Of a DNA stretch of 64,000 bases, positions 1-8,802 are shown piece by piece (position 1 is the first letter of the stretch; the number at the start of each line of letters is the position of its first letter). The position numbers were made by a program, and so were the translations under genes. Source of the stretch: Nocardioides luteus. GTDB lineage: Bacteria; Actinomycetota; Actinomycetes; Propionibacteriales; Nocardioidaceae. The DNA is taken from assembly GCF_014648595.1 (NCBI RefSeq), contig NZ_BMRK01000018.1, positions 1-64,000 of the forward strand, read 5' to 3'. The notes below the pieces were generated by a model. It made no database searches. It saw only the letters and a list, made by a program, of their open reading frames with translations, and was not told the origin of the DNA.

Positions 1-807
1 GGGGATCTCCTCGGCGGTCAGCCCCCAGGTGCCCTCGGCGAAGCGGCGGGCGAGCTTGGCGAGCGAGTCGGCGCCCTCGTTGAGCGCCTCCCCGACATGA
101 CCGCGCACCCACTCGAACGACAACCGACCGGACTCGCGGCAGAGGTCGTCGTGCATCCGGTTCAGCCCGGCGAGCTCGGCGCGGTGCTCGGTCTCGTAGC
201 CCTTCGGCATCGACAGCTCGCCGCGCAGCCAGTCCTCGATCAGGGCGAGCGCGACCCGGGAGTCGGTGCGGATGGTCAGGGTGCGGTGCGGCAGCGCGCG
301 TACGGCCTCCGCGATCGCCTGGAGCTCGGCGAGCACCACCAGCGAGTGCGGGTCGCGGATGCGGGCGTTGGGCGCCTGACGGCCGAAACCGTGCTGGCCG
401 TCACCGGCGAGCCACCCCCAGCCGATGAACCCACGGTGAGCGGAACCGTCGGTGGCCACCACCAGCGGCGGCAGCGGGCCGGTGCGATGGATGGCCAGCG
501 CCTCGACGGCATCGGCGCGGATGGCCGCGTCCTGCTCCTCGACGAACGGCACCACGGTGATCCCGGGGAACGCGGCCGCGATCTCGTCGGTCAGCATCCA
601 GAACCGCGAGTTGGACGGCAGCGCGACCACGACCTGCACCGGAGCGAGCCGCTCCAGCGAGTCGTACGCAGCACCGACCGCCGCGATGATCGCGTCCTCG
701 ATGCCGCGAGCGCCCAGCGACCCCGCCGACTGGAGCTGCGGACCGGTCAGAACCCAGTCCCACTTCTCGGCGTCGCTGCGCTCCTTGACGACGATGAAGC
801 AACGCAT
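1..807 (-). CDS. RNase H-like domain protein (3' end missing)
   Basis: The gene runs off the left edge; 269 codons are visible. The start is an ATG at 807 preceded by a good ribosome binding site (AGGAGG on the minus strand). The first ~110 residues form an extension I do not recognise. A type-I RNase H fold follows, with the catalytic pattern ATDGSAHRGFIGWGW (Asp), VLAELQAI (Glu) and IRTDSRVAL (Asp), then GHVGEALNEGADSLA, which matches the C-terminal His/Asp motif of RNase HI. The protein probably cleaves RNA in RNA-DNA hybrids. A nuclease role is inferred from the intact motifs; the role of the N-terminal extension is unknown. Confidence 0.8.
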   Translation of the reverse strand, partial: MRCFIVVKERSDAEKWDWVLTGPQLQSAGSLGARGIEDAIIAAVGAAYDSLERLAPVQVVVALPSNSRFWMLTDEIAAAFPGITVVPFVEEQDAAIRADAVEALAIHRTGPLPPLVVATDGSAHRGFIGWGWLAGDGQHGFGRQAPNARIRDPHSLVVLAELQAIAEAVRALPHRTLTIRTDSRVALALIEDWLRGELSMPKGYETEHRAELAGLNRMHDDLCRESGRLSFEWVRGHVGEALNEGADSLAKLARRFAEGTWGLTAEEIP

Positions 808-905
808 ACTGACCTCCTGACCCGCCCGAACAAGTCGCTCTCGACGGTACTCGCCCACCCTGAGACCGGGCTGAGGCGTCAGGATTCGGACAGGCCTGTG
901 GAGTT

Positions 906-945
906 GTGAAGCCGTGCGTGGCCCATGAACCACGCACGGCTTCAC
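906..945 (-). terminator. Perfect 16-bp hairpin after the acyl-CoA synthetase gene
   Basis: Arms 906-921 and 930-945 are perfect reverse complements (GTGAAGCCGTGCGTGG and its complement) around an 8-nt loop. It lies just past the stop of the minus-strand synthetase gene and before the RNase H-like gene, so it most likely ends the synthetase transcript. No U-tract follows, as is common in high-GC actinobacteria. Confidence 0.7.
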
Positions 946-967
946 GACCTCGCGACTGGCTACCGCA

Positions 968-2818
968 TCACGCCTCGGCGTAGAGCCCGTCGATGACGTC
1001 GGCGTACTTCTTGCTCACCACCCGCCGCTTGAGCTTCAGGGTCGGGGTGAGCTCCTCGGACTCGGCGGTCCACTCCTCGCCGAGCAGCTCGAAGGCCTTG
1101 ACCTGCTCGGGGCGGGAGAGGCGGGCGTTGGCGGCGTCGACGGCCTGGGCGACGGCGCCGCGGATGACCGGGTGCTGGGCGAGCTCGGCGAGCGATCCGG
1201 CCTCGACGCCGAGCTTCTGGGCGACCACGGGGGCGATCTCGCCGTCGAGGGTGAGGACGGCGACGACGTACGAACGGCCGTCGCCGACGACCATGGCGTG
1301 ACCGACCAGCGGGCTCTCCTTGAGGAGGTTCTCGATGTTGGAAGGCGCGATGTTCTTGCCTGCGGAGCTGATGATCATCTCCTTCTTGCGGTCGACGACG
1401 TTGAGGAAACCGTCCTCGTCGAGCGAGCCGATGTCGCCGGTGTGGAGCCAGCCGTCGGCGTCGATGAGCTCGGCCGTCGCCTCGGGACGGCGTACGTAGC
1501 CGGGGGTCGTGATCGGGCCGCGGAACAGGATCTCGCCGTCGTCGGCGACGCGCACCTCGACCCCGGGATGGGCGCGGCCGACGGTGCCGAGGCGGAAGCC
1601 CTCGGGGCCGTTGGCGGTCGCGGCGCCGGTGGTCTCGGTCATCCCGTAGACGTCGTAGATCTTGATGCCGAGGCCGGCGAAGAACTTGGCGACCTCGAGA
1701 GGCATCGGCGCGGCCGCGCTGGCGGCCCACTCGACCTTGTCGAGGCCGAGGAGGGCACGCATGGTGGAGAGGACGGCGGCGTCGGCCTGCTCGTACTGCG
1801 CCTGCAGCTCGGGCGAGGTGGTCTGTCCGGTCTGCTGCGACTCGACGTAGGCGAGGCCCACCGCCATGGCCTTCTCGACGGCCTCCCGCTTGGCCTCGTC
1901 GGTCTCGGCGGCGAGCAGCGCGGTGACGCCGGTGCGGATCTTCTCCCACACGCGCGGCACCCCGAAGAAGCTGGTCGGGTGCACCTCCTGCAGGGTGGCG
2001 AGCAGCAGCGACGGGTCCTGGATCAGGTAGACGTGGCCGCCGTTGAACTGCGGGATGTAGAGGCTCAGCACCCGCTCGGCGATGTGCGCGAAGGGCAGGT
2101 AGGAGACCAGGATCCCCGGCTCCTCGATGCCCGAGGTCGACAGCGAGCTGGTGGTCTCGAAGACGATGTTGCGATGCGTGAGCACCACGCCCTTGGGCTG
2201 CCCGGTCGTACCCGAGGTGTAGAGCATCGTGACCGTGTCGTCCGGCGTCACCGCCGCGCTCCGCGCGTCCAGCTCCTCGCCGACCTCGGCCAGCGCCGCG
2301 GCTCCCGAGGCCACGAAGTCGTCCCAGGCGACCGCCCGCGGGTCGTCGGCGACGGTCGCGTCGATGGTGACCACGCGGGCGACCTCCTCGCGCTTCAGAC
2401 CGAGCGCCCAGCGGGCGACGTGGTCGTCGGTCTCCAGCACCACGATCCGCGGGTCCGCGTGCTCGGCGACGTAGCCGACCTGGTCGGGGGCGAGGGTGTT
2501 GTAGATGCTGATCGGTACGCCGCCGGCGAGCACCGCGGCCACGTCGGCGAGGATGTGCTCGATGCGGTTGGCGGCCATGATCGCGACCGACTCCCCCGGC
2601 TTCAGACCGGCTGCGATGTAGGCGGCGGCGAGCTCGCGGGCCCTCTGCTGCAGGTCGGCCCAGGTCAGCGTGCGCCAGCCGGTGCCGTCGGCGGTGTGGC
2701 GGTCGGAGAAGGCGGGCTCTGCGCCGCGTTCGGCGACCACCTTCGCGAAGATGTCGACCATGGTCTCGTCGCCGATCTGAGACTCGAGGGCGGCGCGTTC
2801 GGCGAGGACGTCGGGCAT
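968..2818 (-). CDS. Long-chain acyl-CoA synthetase (AMP-forming, FadD15-like)
   Basis: This 616-residue ANL-superfamily enzyme activates a fatty or aryl carboxylate with ATP and CoA. Visible motifs are the phosphate-binding loop TMLYTSGTTGQPKG, the adenylate motif YGMTETTG, the hinge region GWLHTGDIG, and DRKKEMIISSAGKNIAP before the C-terminal subdomain. The start at 2818 (MPDVLAERAALE) is preferred over an upstream in-frame ATG because AAGGAG sits 7 nt before it. The gene is monocistronic, divergent from pobA, and ends at a strong hairpin. Length and motifs fit long-chain acyl-CoA synthetases. The substrate is not determined, and an aromatic acid is possible given the neighbourhood. Confidence 0.88.
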   Translation of the reverse strand: MPDVLAERAALESQIGDETMVDIFAKVVAERGAEPAFSDRHTADGTGWRTLTWADLQQRARELAAAYIAAGLKPGESVAIMAANRIEHILADVAAVLAGGVPISIYNTLAPDQVGYVAEHADPRIVVLETDDHVARWALGLKREEVARVVTIDATVADDPRAVAWDDFVASGAAALAEVGEELDARSAAVTPDDTVTMLYTSGTTGQPKGVVLTHRNIVFETTSSLSTSGIEEPGILVSYLPFAHIAERVLSLYIPQFNGGHVYLIQDPSLLLATLQEVHPTSFFGVPRVWEKIRTGVTALLAAETDEAKREAVEKAMAVGLAYVESQQTGQTTSPELQAQYEQADAAVLSTMRALLGLDKVEWAASAAAPMPLEVAKFFAGLGIKIYDVYGMTETTGAATANGPEGFRLGTVGRAHPGVEVRVADDGEILFRGPITTPGYVRRPEATAELIDADGWLHTGDIGSLDEDGFLNVVDRKKEMIISSAGKNIAPSNIENLLKESPLVGHAMVVGDGRSYVVAVLTLDGEIAPVVAQKLGVEAGSLAELAQHPVIRGAVAQAVDAANARLSRPEQVKAFELLGEEWTAESEELTPTLKLKRRVVSKKYADVIDGLYAEA

Positions 2819-2998
2819 CAGGGCGCTCCTTCTTGAGGTGTGACTCGGGTCACAGCTGGTTGCCTCGACCGTAGAGACGTGCGGGAGCCGGCACAAGAGC
2901 CCGTCCGCGCTATTCGAGAGGAAGCGCGCCGAGCGGGTTTCCGCTCACCGGAAGGTTTCGCTGGCGGCGGCAACAGAGAGAGGAGTTGACTCGCCCCC

Positions 2999-4174
2999 AT
3001 GGCAGAGGAACGTACGCAGGTTGTGATCGTCGGCGCCGGGCCAGCAGGCATGCTGCTCAGCCATCTTCTCGCCGCAGACGGAGTCGACTCCGTCGTGGTC
3101 GAGACCCGGTCGGAGGAGTACGTCGCGGCCCGCATCCGGGCCGGGATCCTCGAGCAGTCGAGCGTCGACCTGCTCACCGAGGTGGGCCTGGGCGACCGGC
3201 TGGCGCTGGAGGCGGACAGGCACCGCGGGATCTACCTGCAGTGGCCCGAGGAGCGCCATCACCTCGACTTCGTCGACCTGGTCGGCCGGGCGGTCTACGT
3301 CTACGGGCAGACCGAGGTGCAGAAGGACCTCATCGAGGCACGCCGGAAGGCCGGGCAGATCGTCCACTACGAGATCAGCGACACCGCGCTGCACGACATC
3401 GAGTCCGACCGGCCCTCGGTGACCTTCACCGACGCCGACGGGGTCGCGCAGCGCATCCGCGCCGACGTGATCGTCGGCTGCGACGGGTCCTTCGGGCCGA
3501 GCCGGGCGGCGATCCCCGCCCGGGAGAGCTGGGACCGCACCTACCCCTACAGCTGGTTCGGCATCCTCGCCGACGTCGCCCCCTCGACCGACGAGCTGAT
3601 CTACGCCTGGCACCCCGACGGGTTCGCCCTGCACTCGATGCGCTCCGAGTCGGTATCCCGGTTCTACCTCCAGGTGCCGAACGGCACCGATCCGGCGAGC
3701 TGGTCCGACGACCAGATCTGGGACGCGCTCGCCGCCCGGCTCGGTCACGGCCAGAACGGCTGGGCCCTGAACCCCGGCCCGATCACCGACCGCAGCGTCC
3801 TGCCGATGCGCTCGCACGTCTCGACGCCGATGCGTCACGGCCGGCTCTTCCTGGCCGGCGACGCCGCCCACATCGTCCCGCCGACCGGGGCCAAGGGGCT
3901 CAACCTGGCGGTCGCGGACGTCGCGCTGCTCGCCCCCGCTCTCACCGCGCTGCTCGCGGGCGACTCGCGGCTGGCCGACGACTACTCCGAGACCGCGCTG
4001 CGGCGGATCTGGCGGTGCACCCACTTCTCCTGGTGGATGACCACGATGCTGCACACCGCCGAGGACCCGTTCGACAGCCAGCTCCAGCTCTCCCAGCTCC
4101 GCTGGGTCACCTCCAGCGAGCACGCGGCCGCGGGGCTGGCGGAGAACTACGCCGGGCTGCCGATCGGGTTCTGA
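2999..4174 (+). CDS. pobA: 4-hydroxybenzoate 3-monooxygenase
   Basis: Flavoprotein aromatic hydroxylase of 391 residues, the usual PobA length. It converts 4-hydroxybenzoate to protocatechuate using NAD(P)H and O2. The N-terminal FAD dinucleotide fold is VVIVGAGPAGMLLS (residues 8-21). RIRAGILEQ is the PobA-type segment near the active site. DVIVGCDGSFGPSR is the conserved DG motif and LFLAGDAAHIVPPTGAKG the second FAD site. The next gene, an MFS transporter, starts directly at the stop codon, so the two are cotranscribed. No PobR-type regulator and no pcaGH genes are nearby, so protocatechuate must be processed elsewhere. Confidence 0.92.
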   Translation: MAEERTQVVIVGAGPAGMLLSHLLAADGVDSVVVETRSEEYVAARIRAGILEQSSVDLLTEVGLGDRLALEADRHRGIYLQWPEERHHLDFVDLVGRAVYVYGQTEVQKDLIEARRKAGQIVHYEISDTALHDIESDRPSVTFTDADGVAQRIRADVIVGCDGSFGPSRAAIPARESWDRTYPYSWFGILADVAPSTDELIYAWHPDGFALHSMRSESVSRFYLQVPNGTDPASWSDDQIWDALAARLGHGQNGWALNPGPITDRSVLPMRSHVSTPMRHGRLFLAGDAAHIVPPTGAKGLNLAVADVALLAPALTALLAGDSRLADDYSETALRRIWRCTHFSWWMTTMLHTAEDPFDSQLQLSQLRWVTSSEHAAAGLAENYAGLPIGF

Positions 4175-5353
4175 ATGGTCGGTGAGACCAGGATCAGCTA
4201 CGGCCTGCTCGCGGCGGTCCTGCTCGTGGGTCTCAACCTGCGCAGCTCGATCGCCGCGGTCTCGCCGGTGCTCCCCGACATCCGCGCCGACCTGCACATG
4301 TCCTCGGCGACCGCAGGGCTGCTGACCAGCCTCCCGGTCCTGTGCTTCGCACTCGGCTCCCCCGCCGCCCTCTGGCTCGGCCGCCGGCTGGGGATCTACC
4401 GAGCGTTGCTGGTGGGCTGCCTGGTCATCGCGCTGGCCACCCTCGCCCGTCCGTACGCCGGGGTGGGGCTGCTCCTTGCCGCGACCGTGATCCTCGGGCT
4501 GGCGATGACGGTCGGCAACGTCTTGATGCCGGCCGCGGTGAAGCGCGACTTCGGGTCGGCCGCCGGCCGGATCACCGGCGTCACGACCGCCTCGCTCTCG
4601 ACCGGCGCCGCGCTCGCCGCCGCGCTGACCGCCCCGCTGGCGGTCTGGCTGGGCTGGCGGCACGCGCTGGCGGCCTGGGCGGTCGTGGCCGTGGTCGCGG
4701 TGGTGGCGCTGGCGCGGCCCGCCGCTCGCGCGCGCCACGCACCGGCCGCGGAGAGGCCGCGCCGGCACGAGACGGGGGCTCGGCTGCGCACGAACCGGGT
4801 GGCATGGGCGCTCACCGCCTTCCTCGGCCTGCAGTCGGTGACCTACTACGCGGTGACCGCGTGGATGCCGAGCCTGCTGCGCGAGACGGCGGGGCTCAGC
4901 CTGGCCGACGCCGGACTCGCGATGTCGCTCTTCCAGGTGCTGGGCATCCCCGGGACGCTGATGGTCCCGGTCCTCGTCCATCTCGGGCGAGACCAGCGGG
5001 GCCTGGGCGGCTCGATCGGCGTGGCCTGGCTGGTCGTGGTGCTCGGCCTCGTCCTCGCGCCGGGCCTGTGGCCGATCTGGTGCGTGGTCGGCGGGATCGT
5101 GCAGGGCATGGGCATCTCCTACGCCTTCACCATCCTGGTGCTGCGCAGCGCCGACGACCACGTCGCGGTCCGGCTCTCCGCGATGATGCAGCTGATCGGC
5201 TACATCGTCGGCGCCTCCGGACCGTTCCTGATCGGGCTGATCCAGGGCACCACCGGATCCTGGACCCTGGCGATGATCCCGCTCGCGATCGCCGCGGTCG
5301 GGCTGACCGCCGCCGCGATCGTCGCTGGACGAGACCGCGTGCTCCATGTTTAG
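4175..5353 (+). CDS. MFS transporter, CynX/NimT type
   Basis: Integral membrane protein of 392 residues with about 12 predicted hydrophobic segments. It opens with GLLAAVLLVGLNLRSSIAAV, and the RSSI-type first helix is typical of the CynX/NimT (anion/cyanate-like) branch of the major facilitator superfamily. The start codon abuts the pobA stop, so translation is coupled to pobA. That placement suggests uptake of 4-hydroxybenzoate or a related aromatic acid, but this is inference: the family is not the usual PcaK type. The stop codon lies inside the left arm of the iron-box palindrome that controls the next gene. Confidence 0.8.
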   Translation: MVGETRISYGLLAAVLLVGLNLRSSIAAVSPVLPDIRADLHMSSATAGLLTSLPVLCFALGSPAALWLGRRLGIYRALLVGCLVIALATLARPYAGVGLLLAATVILGLAMTVGNVLMPAAVKRDFGSAAGRITGVTTASLSTGAALAAALTAPLAVWLGWRHALAAWAVVAVVAVVALARPAARARHAPAAERPRRHETGARLRTNRVAWALTAFLGLQSVTYYAVTAWMPSLLRETAGLSLADAGLAMSLFQVLGIPGTLMVPVLVHLGRDQRGLGGSIGVAWLVVVLGLVLAPGLWPIWCVVGGIVQGMGISYAFTILVLRSADDHVAVRLSAMMQLIGYIVGASGPFLIGLIQGTTGSWTLAMIPLAIAAVGLTAAAIVAGRDRVLHV

Positions 5354-5376
5354 GTAAGCCTTACCTAAACATGGAG
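5342..5376 (+). promoter_or_regulatory. DtxR/IdeR iron box in a 35-nt perfect palindrome
   Basis: Arms 5342-5358 and 5360-5376 are perfect reverse complements around one base. The core, 5350-5368, reads TTAGGTAAGCCTTACCTAA, which fits the actinobacterial iron-box pattern TWAGGTWAGSCTWACCTWA at every position. It overlaps the stop of the upstream MFS gene. Its right arm includes GGAG of the ribosome binding site (5373-5377) for the DUF2470 gene at 5382. Iron-loaded IdeR/DmdR binding here would repress the DUF2470 gene. Confidence 0.9.
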
Positions 5377-5381
5377 GTCTC

Positions 5382-6047
5382 ATGGAGTCGGCTCCCCGCA
5401 CTGCCCGCAGCATCCTGTCCTGCCCTCGCGGGGGCAGCGTGGTGATCGACGGCGTCCCCTACTCGATGGCGGAGCTCGAGATGCAGGGCTTCGCCGACGA
5501 CGGCGGGCGGCCGACCTTCCTGTGCCCGCCCGAGCAGCGGATGGCGTACGCGGGCCGCCGCGGCAGCCATGTGGTGCTCGTCCTCCAGGGAACGCTCGGT
5601 GACCACGAGGCGGTCCGGCTCACCGGCACGCTGAGGTGGCTGCGCACCGACGCCTGCACCTGCTGCGAGACCGAGTGGGAGGAGGTCGTCATGGACGTCT
5701 CCGGCGTCCAGCTGGTCCACCCCACCGGAGAGGCGGTCCCGGTCGCCCTCGACGCCTTCACCGATCCCGGCCTCGACCTCAACGACGGCGTGCTCCACCG
5801 CAACCAGGACCACCTCAACCGCGAGCACGGCAACGAGCTCCGCGTGGCCGTCGCGACGCGCTCGTACGTCCCGGTCCAGAGCATCATCGCCGCCCAGATC
5901 AGCGGCCTCGGCCCGGACGGGTTCGAGTTCCAGTGGGTCGACGAGCGCGGGGCGCACAGCGCCCGGACCACCTTCGACCGGCCCGCCCGAACACCCGAGG
6001 ACCTCCTCGCCGGCGTACGGAAGGCGCTCGCCGTCGAGATCTGCTGA
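5382..6047 (+). CDS. DUF2470 / split-barrel protein, predicted iron-regulated heme-handling protein
   Basis: 221 residues. The N-terminal ~115 residues resemble a PNPOx-like split barrel (HVVLVLQGTLGDHE, then a GTLRWL strand). The C-terminal part from about residue 140 (HLNREHGNELRVAVA through the LLAGVRKAL helix) is a DUF2470 domain. This pairing is known from HugZ-type heme-degrading proteins. The ATG at 5382 has GGAGG five bases upstream. The iron box directly before it predicts repression in iron-rich cells. A role in heme iron use is inferred from domain pairing plus regulation; a heme-ligand residue cannot be assigned from sequence alone. A Cys-rich patch, ACTCCETEW (about residues 91-99), is notable. 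Confidence 0.75.
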   Translation: MESAPRTARSILSCPRGGSVVIDGVPYSMAELEMQGFADDGGRPTFLCPPEQRMAYAGRRGSHVVLVLQGTLGDHEAVRLTGTLRWLRTDACTCCETEWEEVVMDVSGVQLVHPTGEAVPVALDAFTDPGLDLNDGVLHRNQDHLNREHGNELRVAVATRSYVPVQSIIAAQISGLGPDGFEFQWVDERGAHSARTTFDRPARTPEDLLAGVRKALAVEIC

Positions 6048-6091
6048 GACTCGCGGCGAATGGGGTTCCCGGGACACAAATCCCATGTACA

Positions 6092-6107
6092 TTGGTTGGC
6101 GGACCAA
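6092..6107 (+). promoter_or_regulatory. Possible operator upstream of the diiron oxygenase gene
   Basis: TTGGT (6092-6096) and ACCAA (6103-6107) form an inverted repeat with a 6-bp spacer, 18 bp before the start codon. The geometry suits a TetR- or MarR-type repressor, but no partner regulator is adjacent. Weak evidence. Confidence 0.3.
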
Positions 6108-6125
6108 CGTCGCAAGGAGGCTCGG

Positions 6126-7181
6126 ATGGTCGTACACACGCTTCGTTCGATCGGTGGCTACGTGGGTGCGGTCGCCGGCGCCCCGGCGCGGGTGATCACG
6201 CCCGCCCGGCCCCGGCCCCGGCCCCGGCCGTGCCGCGACTACGACCAGACGCTGCGTACGTTGTCGCAGGCTTCGGTCGAGAAGTACTTCAACGCGTTCA
6301 AGGACGTCGAATGGGACGCCCCGGAGATGGCCGTCGAAGACGACGACGAACGCTGGATACTGCCCGCGCTCGACCTGCTCGGCGCCCACCCGTGGTACCG
6401 ATCGCTGCCCAGGGCGCGCCAGATCGAGGTCGGTCGGCACCGCCTCACCGCGATGGTGAAGACCGGCTCGCAGTTCGAGCAGCTGCTGCTCCTCGGCGGC
6501 ACCCAGTTCCTGATGGGGGTCGACAACGGCGACCCCGAGTTCCGCTACTTCATGCACGAGCTCACCGAGGAGACCCACCACATCCAGATGTTCCAGGAGT
6601 TCACCAACCGGGTCTGCCCCGACGTCGCGGGAGCACCCGGCTGGCTGATGCGCGCCATCCCCCTCGTCGGGCATCTCGGCAGCCTCTACCCAGCACTCTT
6701 CTTCGCGATCATCCTGGCCGGCGAGGAGCCGATCGACCACGTGCAGAAGGACTACCTACGCACCGGCACCGACGGCCATCCGCTGATGACCAGGATCATG
6801 GCCATCCACATCGCCGAGGAGGCCCGACACATCGGCTTCGCGCACGCCTGGCTCGAGGAGCACGCACCGCGCCTCAACCCGGTCTCGCGCCTGGCGCTGG
6901 GGGTGCTGACCCCGCTTGCGATGCGCCTGGGTGCCGACGCGATCATCATCCCCTCGCGCGCGGACCGCGAGCTCATGGGCATGCCCGACGAGGTCGTCCG
7001 CGAGGTCTGGGGCGCCGGCCCGGGCGCCGCCGCCTTCCGGCGGCACCTCTTCGCCGACGTCCGCATGCTCTTCGACGACCTCGGGCTGCGTACGCCTCTG
7101 ACCACCTGGTCCTGGCGGCTGCTCGGGGTCGACGGCCGACCGGCGCGCTTCCGCGCCGAGCCGGCCCCCGCCGCGGCATGA
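6126..7181 (+). CDS. AurF-like non-heme diiron oxygenase
   Basis: 351 residues from the ATG at 6126, which has AAGGAGG just upstream; an in-frame ATG at 6060 lacks one. The ferritin-like helices carry the diiron pattern: SQFEQLLLLGG (Glu), HELTEETHHIQMFQEF (Glu plus Glu-x2-His), EEPIDHVQKDYL (Glu) and HIAEEARHIGFAHAWL (Glu-x2-His). This fits the AurF family (p-aminobenzoate N-oxygenase-like), which oxidises aryl amines or other small substrates with O2. A Pro-Arg run (residues ~29-37) precedes the domain. The gene stands alone between the DUF2470 gene and gnd, so its substrate is unknown. AurF homologues of this kind are common in actinobacteria and most are uncharacterised. Confidence 0.75.
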   Translation: MVVHTLRSIGGYVGAVAGAPARVITPARPRPRPRPCRDYDQTLRTLSQASVEKYFNAFKDVEWDAPEMAVEDDDERWILPALDLLGAHPWYRSLPRARQIEVGRHRLTAMVKTGSQFEQLLLLGGTQFLMGVDNGDPEFRYFMHELTEETHHIQMFQEFTNRVCPDVAGAPGWLMRAIPLVGHLGSLYPALFFAIILAGEEPIDHVQKDYLRTGTDGHPLMTRIMAIHIAEEARHIGFAHAWLEEHAPRLNPVSRLALGVLTPLAMRLGADAIIIPSRADRELMGMPDEVVREVWGAGPGAAAFRRHLFADVRMLFDDLGLRTPLTTWSWRLLGVDGRPARFRAEPAPAAA

Positions 7182-7268
7182 CGCTCCCGGCCGACGAGAT
7201 CGCGCGTTCGCTCCGCTGAACCTTGACCAGCGGAGTTGAATGGCATCACCCACCCAACGAGGAGCACG

Positions 7269-8726
7269 ATGCCGAACAACCACAGTGGCCGCGCCAACAT
7301 CGGCGTGGTCGGCCTGGCCGTCATGGGATCCAACCTGGCCCGCAACCTCGCCTCGCGCGAGGGCAACACGGTCGCGGTCTACAACCGCACCTACGCCCGC
7401 ACCGAGGAGCTGATCACCGAGCATCCCGAGGCGGGCTTCCTCGCCTCCGAGTCGATCGACGACTTCGTCGCGACGCTGTCCACGCCGCGCACCGCGATCA
7501 TCATGGTGCAGGCCGGCAAGGGCACCGACGCGGTGATCGAGCAGCTCGCCGAACGGTTCGAGCCCGGCGACATCATCGTCGACGGCGGCAACGCCAACTT
7601 CAACGACACCATCCGCCGCGAGCGTGAGCTGCGCGAGCGCGGCCTCAACTTCGTCGGCACCGGCATCTCCGGCGGCGAGGAGGGCGCTCTCAAGGGTCCT
7701 TCGATCATGCCCGGCGGCTCGGCCGAAGCGTGGGAGACGCTCGGCCCGATCCTGAAGAGCATCGCCGCGGAGGCCGAGGGGGAGCCGTGCGTGACCCATG
7801 TCGGCACCGACGGCGCCGGCCACTTCGTGAAGATGGTCCACAACGGCATCGAGTACGCCGACATGCAGCTGATCGCGGAGGCCTACGACCTCCTCCGCCG
7901 GGTCGGCGGCCTCTCGGTGGAGCAGCTCGTCGACGTCTTCAAGGACTGGAACACCGGTGACCTGGAGTCCTACCTGATCGAGATCAGCGCCGAGGTGCTC
8001 GCCCAGAAGGACGCCGAGACCGGGAAGCCGCTGGTCGACCTCATCCTCGACGAGGCCGGCTCGAAGGGCACCGGCGTCTGGACCGTGCAGAACGCCCTCG
8101 GCCTCGGCATCCCCGTCTCCGGCATCGGCGAGGCCGTCTTCGCCCGGGCGGTCTCCTCCAAGCCCGCCCAGCGCGGCGCGATGCGGGCCACGGTGACCAA
8201 CCGCCCGAAGACGCCGGAGGTGCCCGACACGTTCGTCGACGACGTACGCGCGGCTCTGTACGCCTCGAAGGTGGTCGCCTACGCGCAGGGCTTCGACCTG
8301 ATCGTGGCCGGCGCGAAGGAGTACGACTGGGACATCGACCTCGGCGCGCTCGCCAAGATCTGGCGCGCCGGCTGCATCATCCGGGCCCGCTTCCTCAACC
8401 GGATCGTGGACGCCTACGCCACCAAGCCCGACCTGGAGACGCTGCTCGTCGACCCCTACTTCGCCGACGCGGTCGCCTCCGGCGAGGACGCGTGGCGTCG
8501 GGTCGTCGGGATCGCGGCCGCCGCCGGCGTACCCGCCCCCGGCTTCTCCTCCGCGCTCGCCTACTTCGACTCCCTGGCAGCCGAGCGGCTCCCCGCCGCA
8601 CTCATCCAGGGCCAGCGCGACTTCTTCGGCGCCCACACCTACCAGCGCGTCGACAAGGACGGCACCTTCCACACCCTGTGGTCCGACGACCGCTCGGAGA
8701 TCTCGACGACGCCCTCGACCCACTGA
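7269..8726 (+). CDS. gnd: 6-phosphogluconate dehydrogenase, decarboxylating
   Basis: 485 residues, full length for the ~470-residue NADP-dependent family. It oxidises 6-phosphogluconate to ribulose 5-phosphate and CO2 in the pentose phosphate pathway. Motifs: NIGVVGLAVMGSNLARN (nucleotide fold), IIVDGGNANFNDT, GTGISGGEEGALKGPSIMPG (substrate loop), HFVKMVHNGIEYADMQ (catalytic Lys and Asn) and GTGVWTVQNALGLGIPV. The start at 7269 has AGGAG four bases upstream; an in-frame ATG at 7236 does not. A strictly conserved housekeeping enzyme. Confidence 0.95.
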   Translation: MPNNHSGRANIGVVGLAVMGSNLARNLASREGNTVAVYNRTYARTEELITEHPEAGFLASESIDDFVATLSTPRTAIIMVQAGKGTDAVIEQLAERFEPGDIIVDGGNANFNDTIRRERELRERGLNFVGTGISGGEEGALKGPSIMPGGSAEAWETLGPILKSIAAEAEGEPCVTHVGTDGAGHFVKMVHNGIEYADMQLIAEAYDLLRRVGGLSVEQLVDVFKDWNTGDLESYLIEISAEVLAQKDAETGKPLVDLILDEAGSKGTGVWTVQNALGLGIPVSGIGEAVFARAVSSKPAQRGAMRATVTNRPKTPEVPDTFVDDVRAALYASKVVAYAQGFDLIVAGAKEYDWDIDLGALAKIWRAGCIIRARFLNRIVDAYATKPDLETLLVDPYFADAVASGEDAWRRVVGIAAAAGVPAPGFSSALAYFDSLAAERLPAALIQGQRDFFGAHTYQRVDKDGTFHTLWSDDRSEISTTPSTH

Positions 8727-8802
8727 CGACGGCGGCCGACATACCGCCGACATACCGAAGATGGGGCTGTCGAGCTGACCAAGACCGGACCTAGCCTGGA
8801 GC

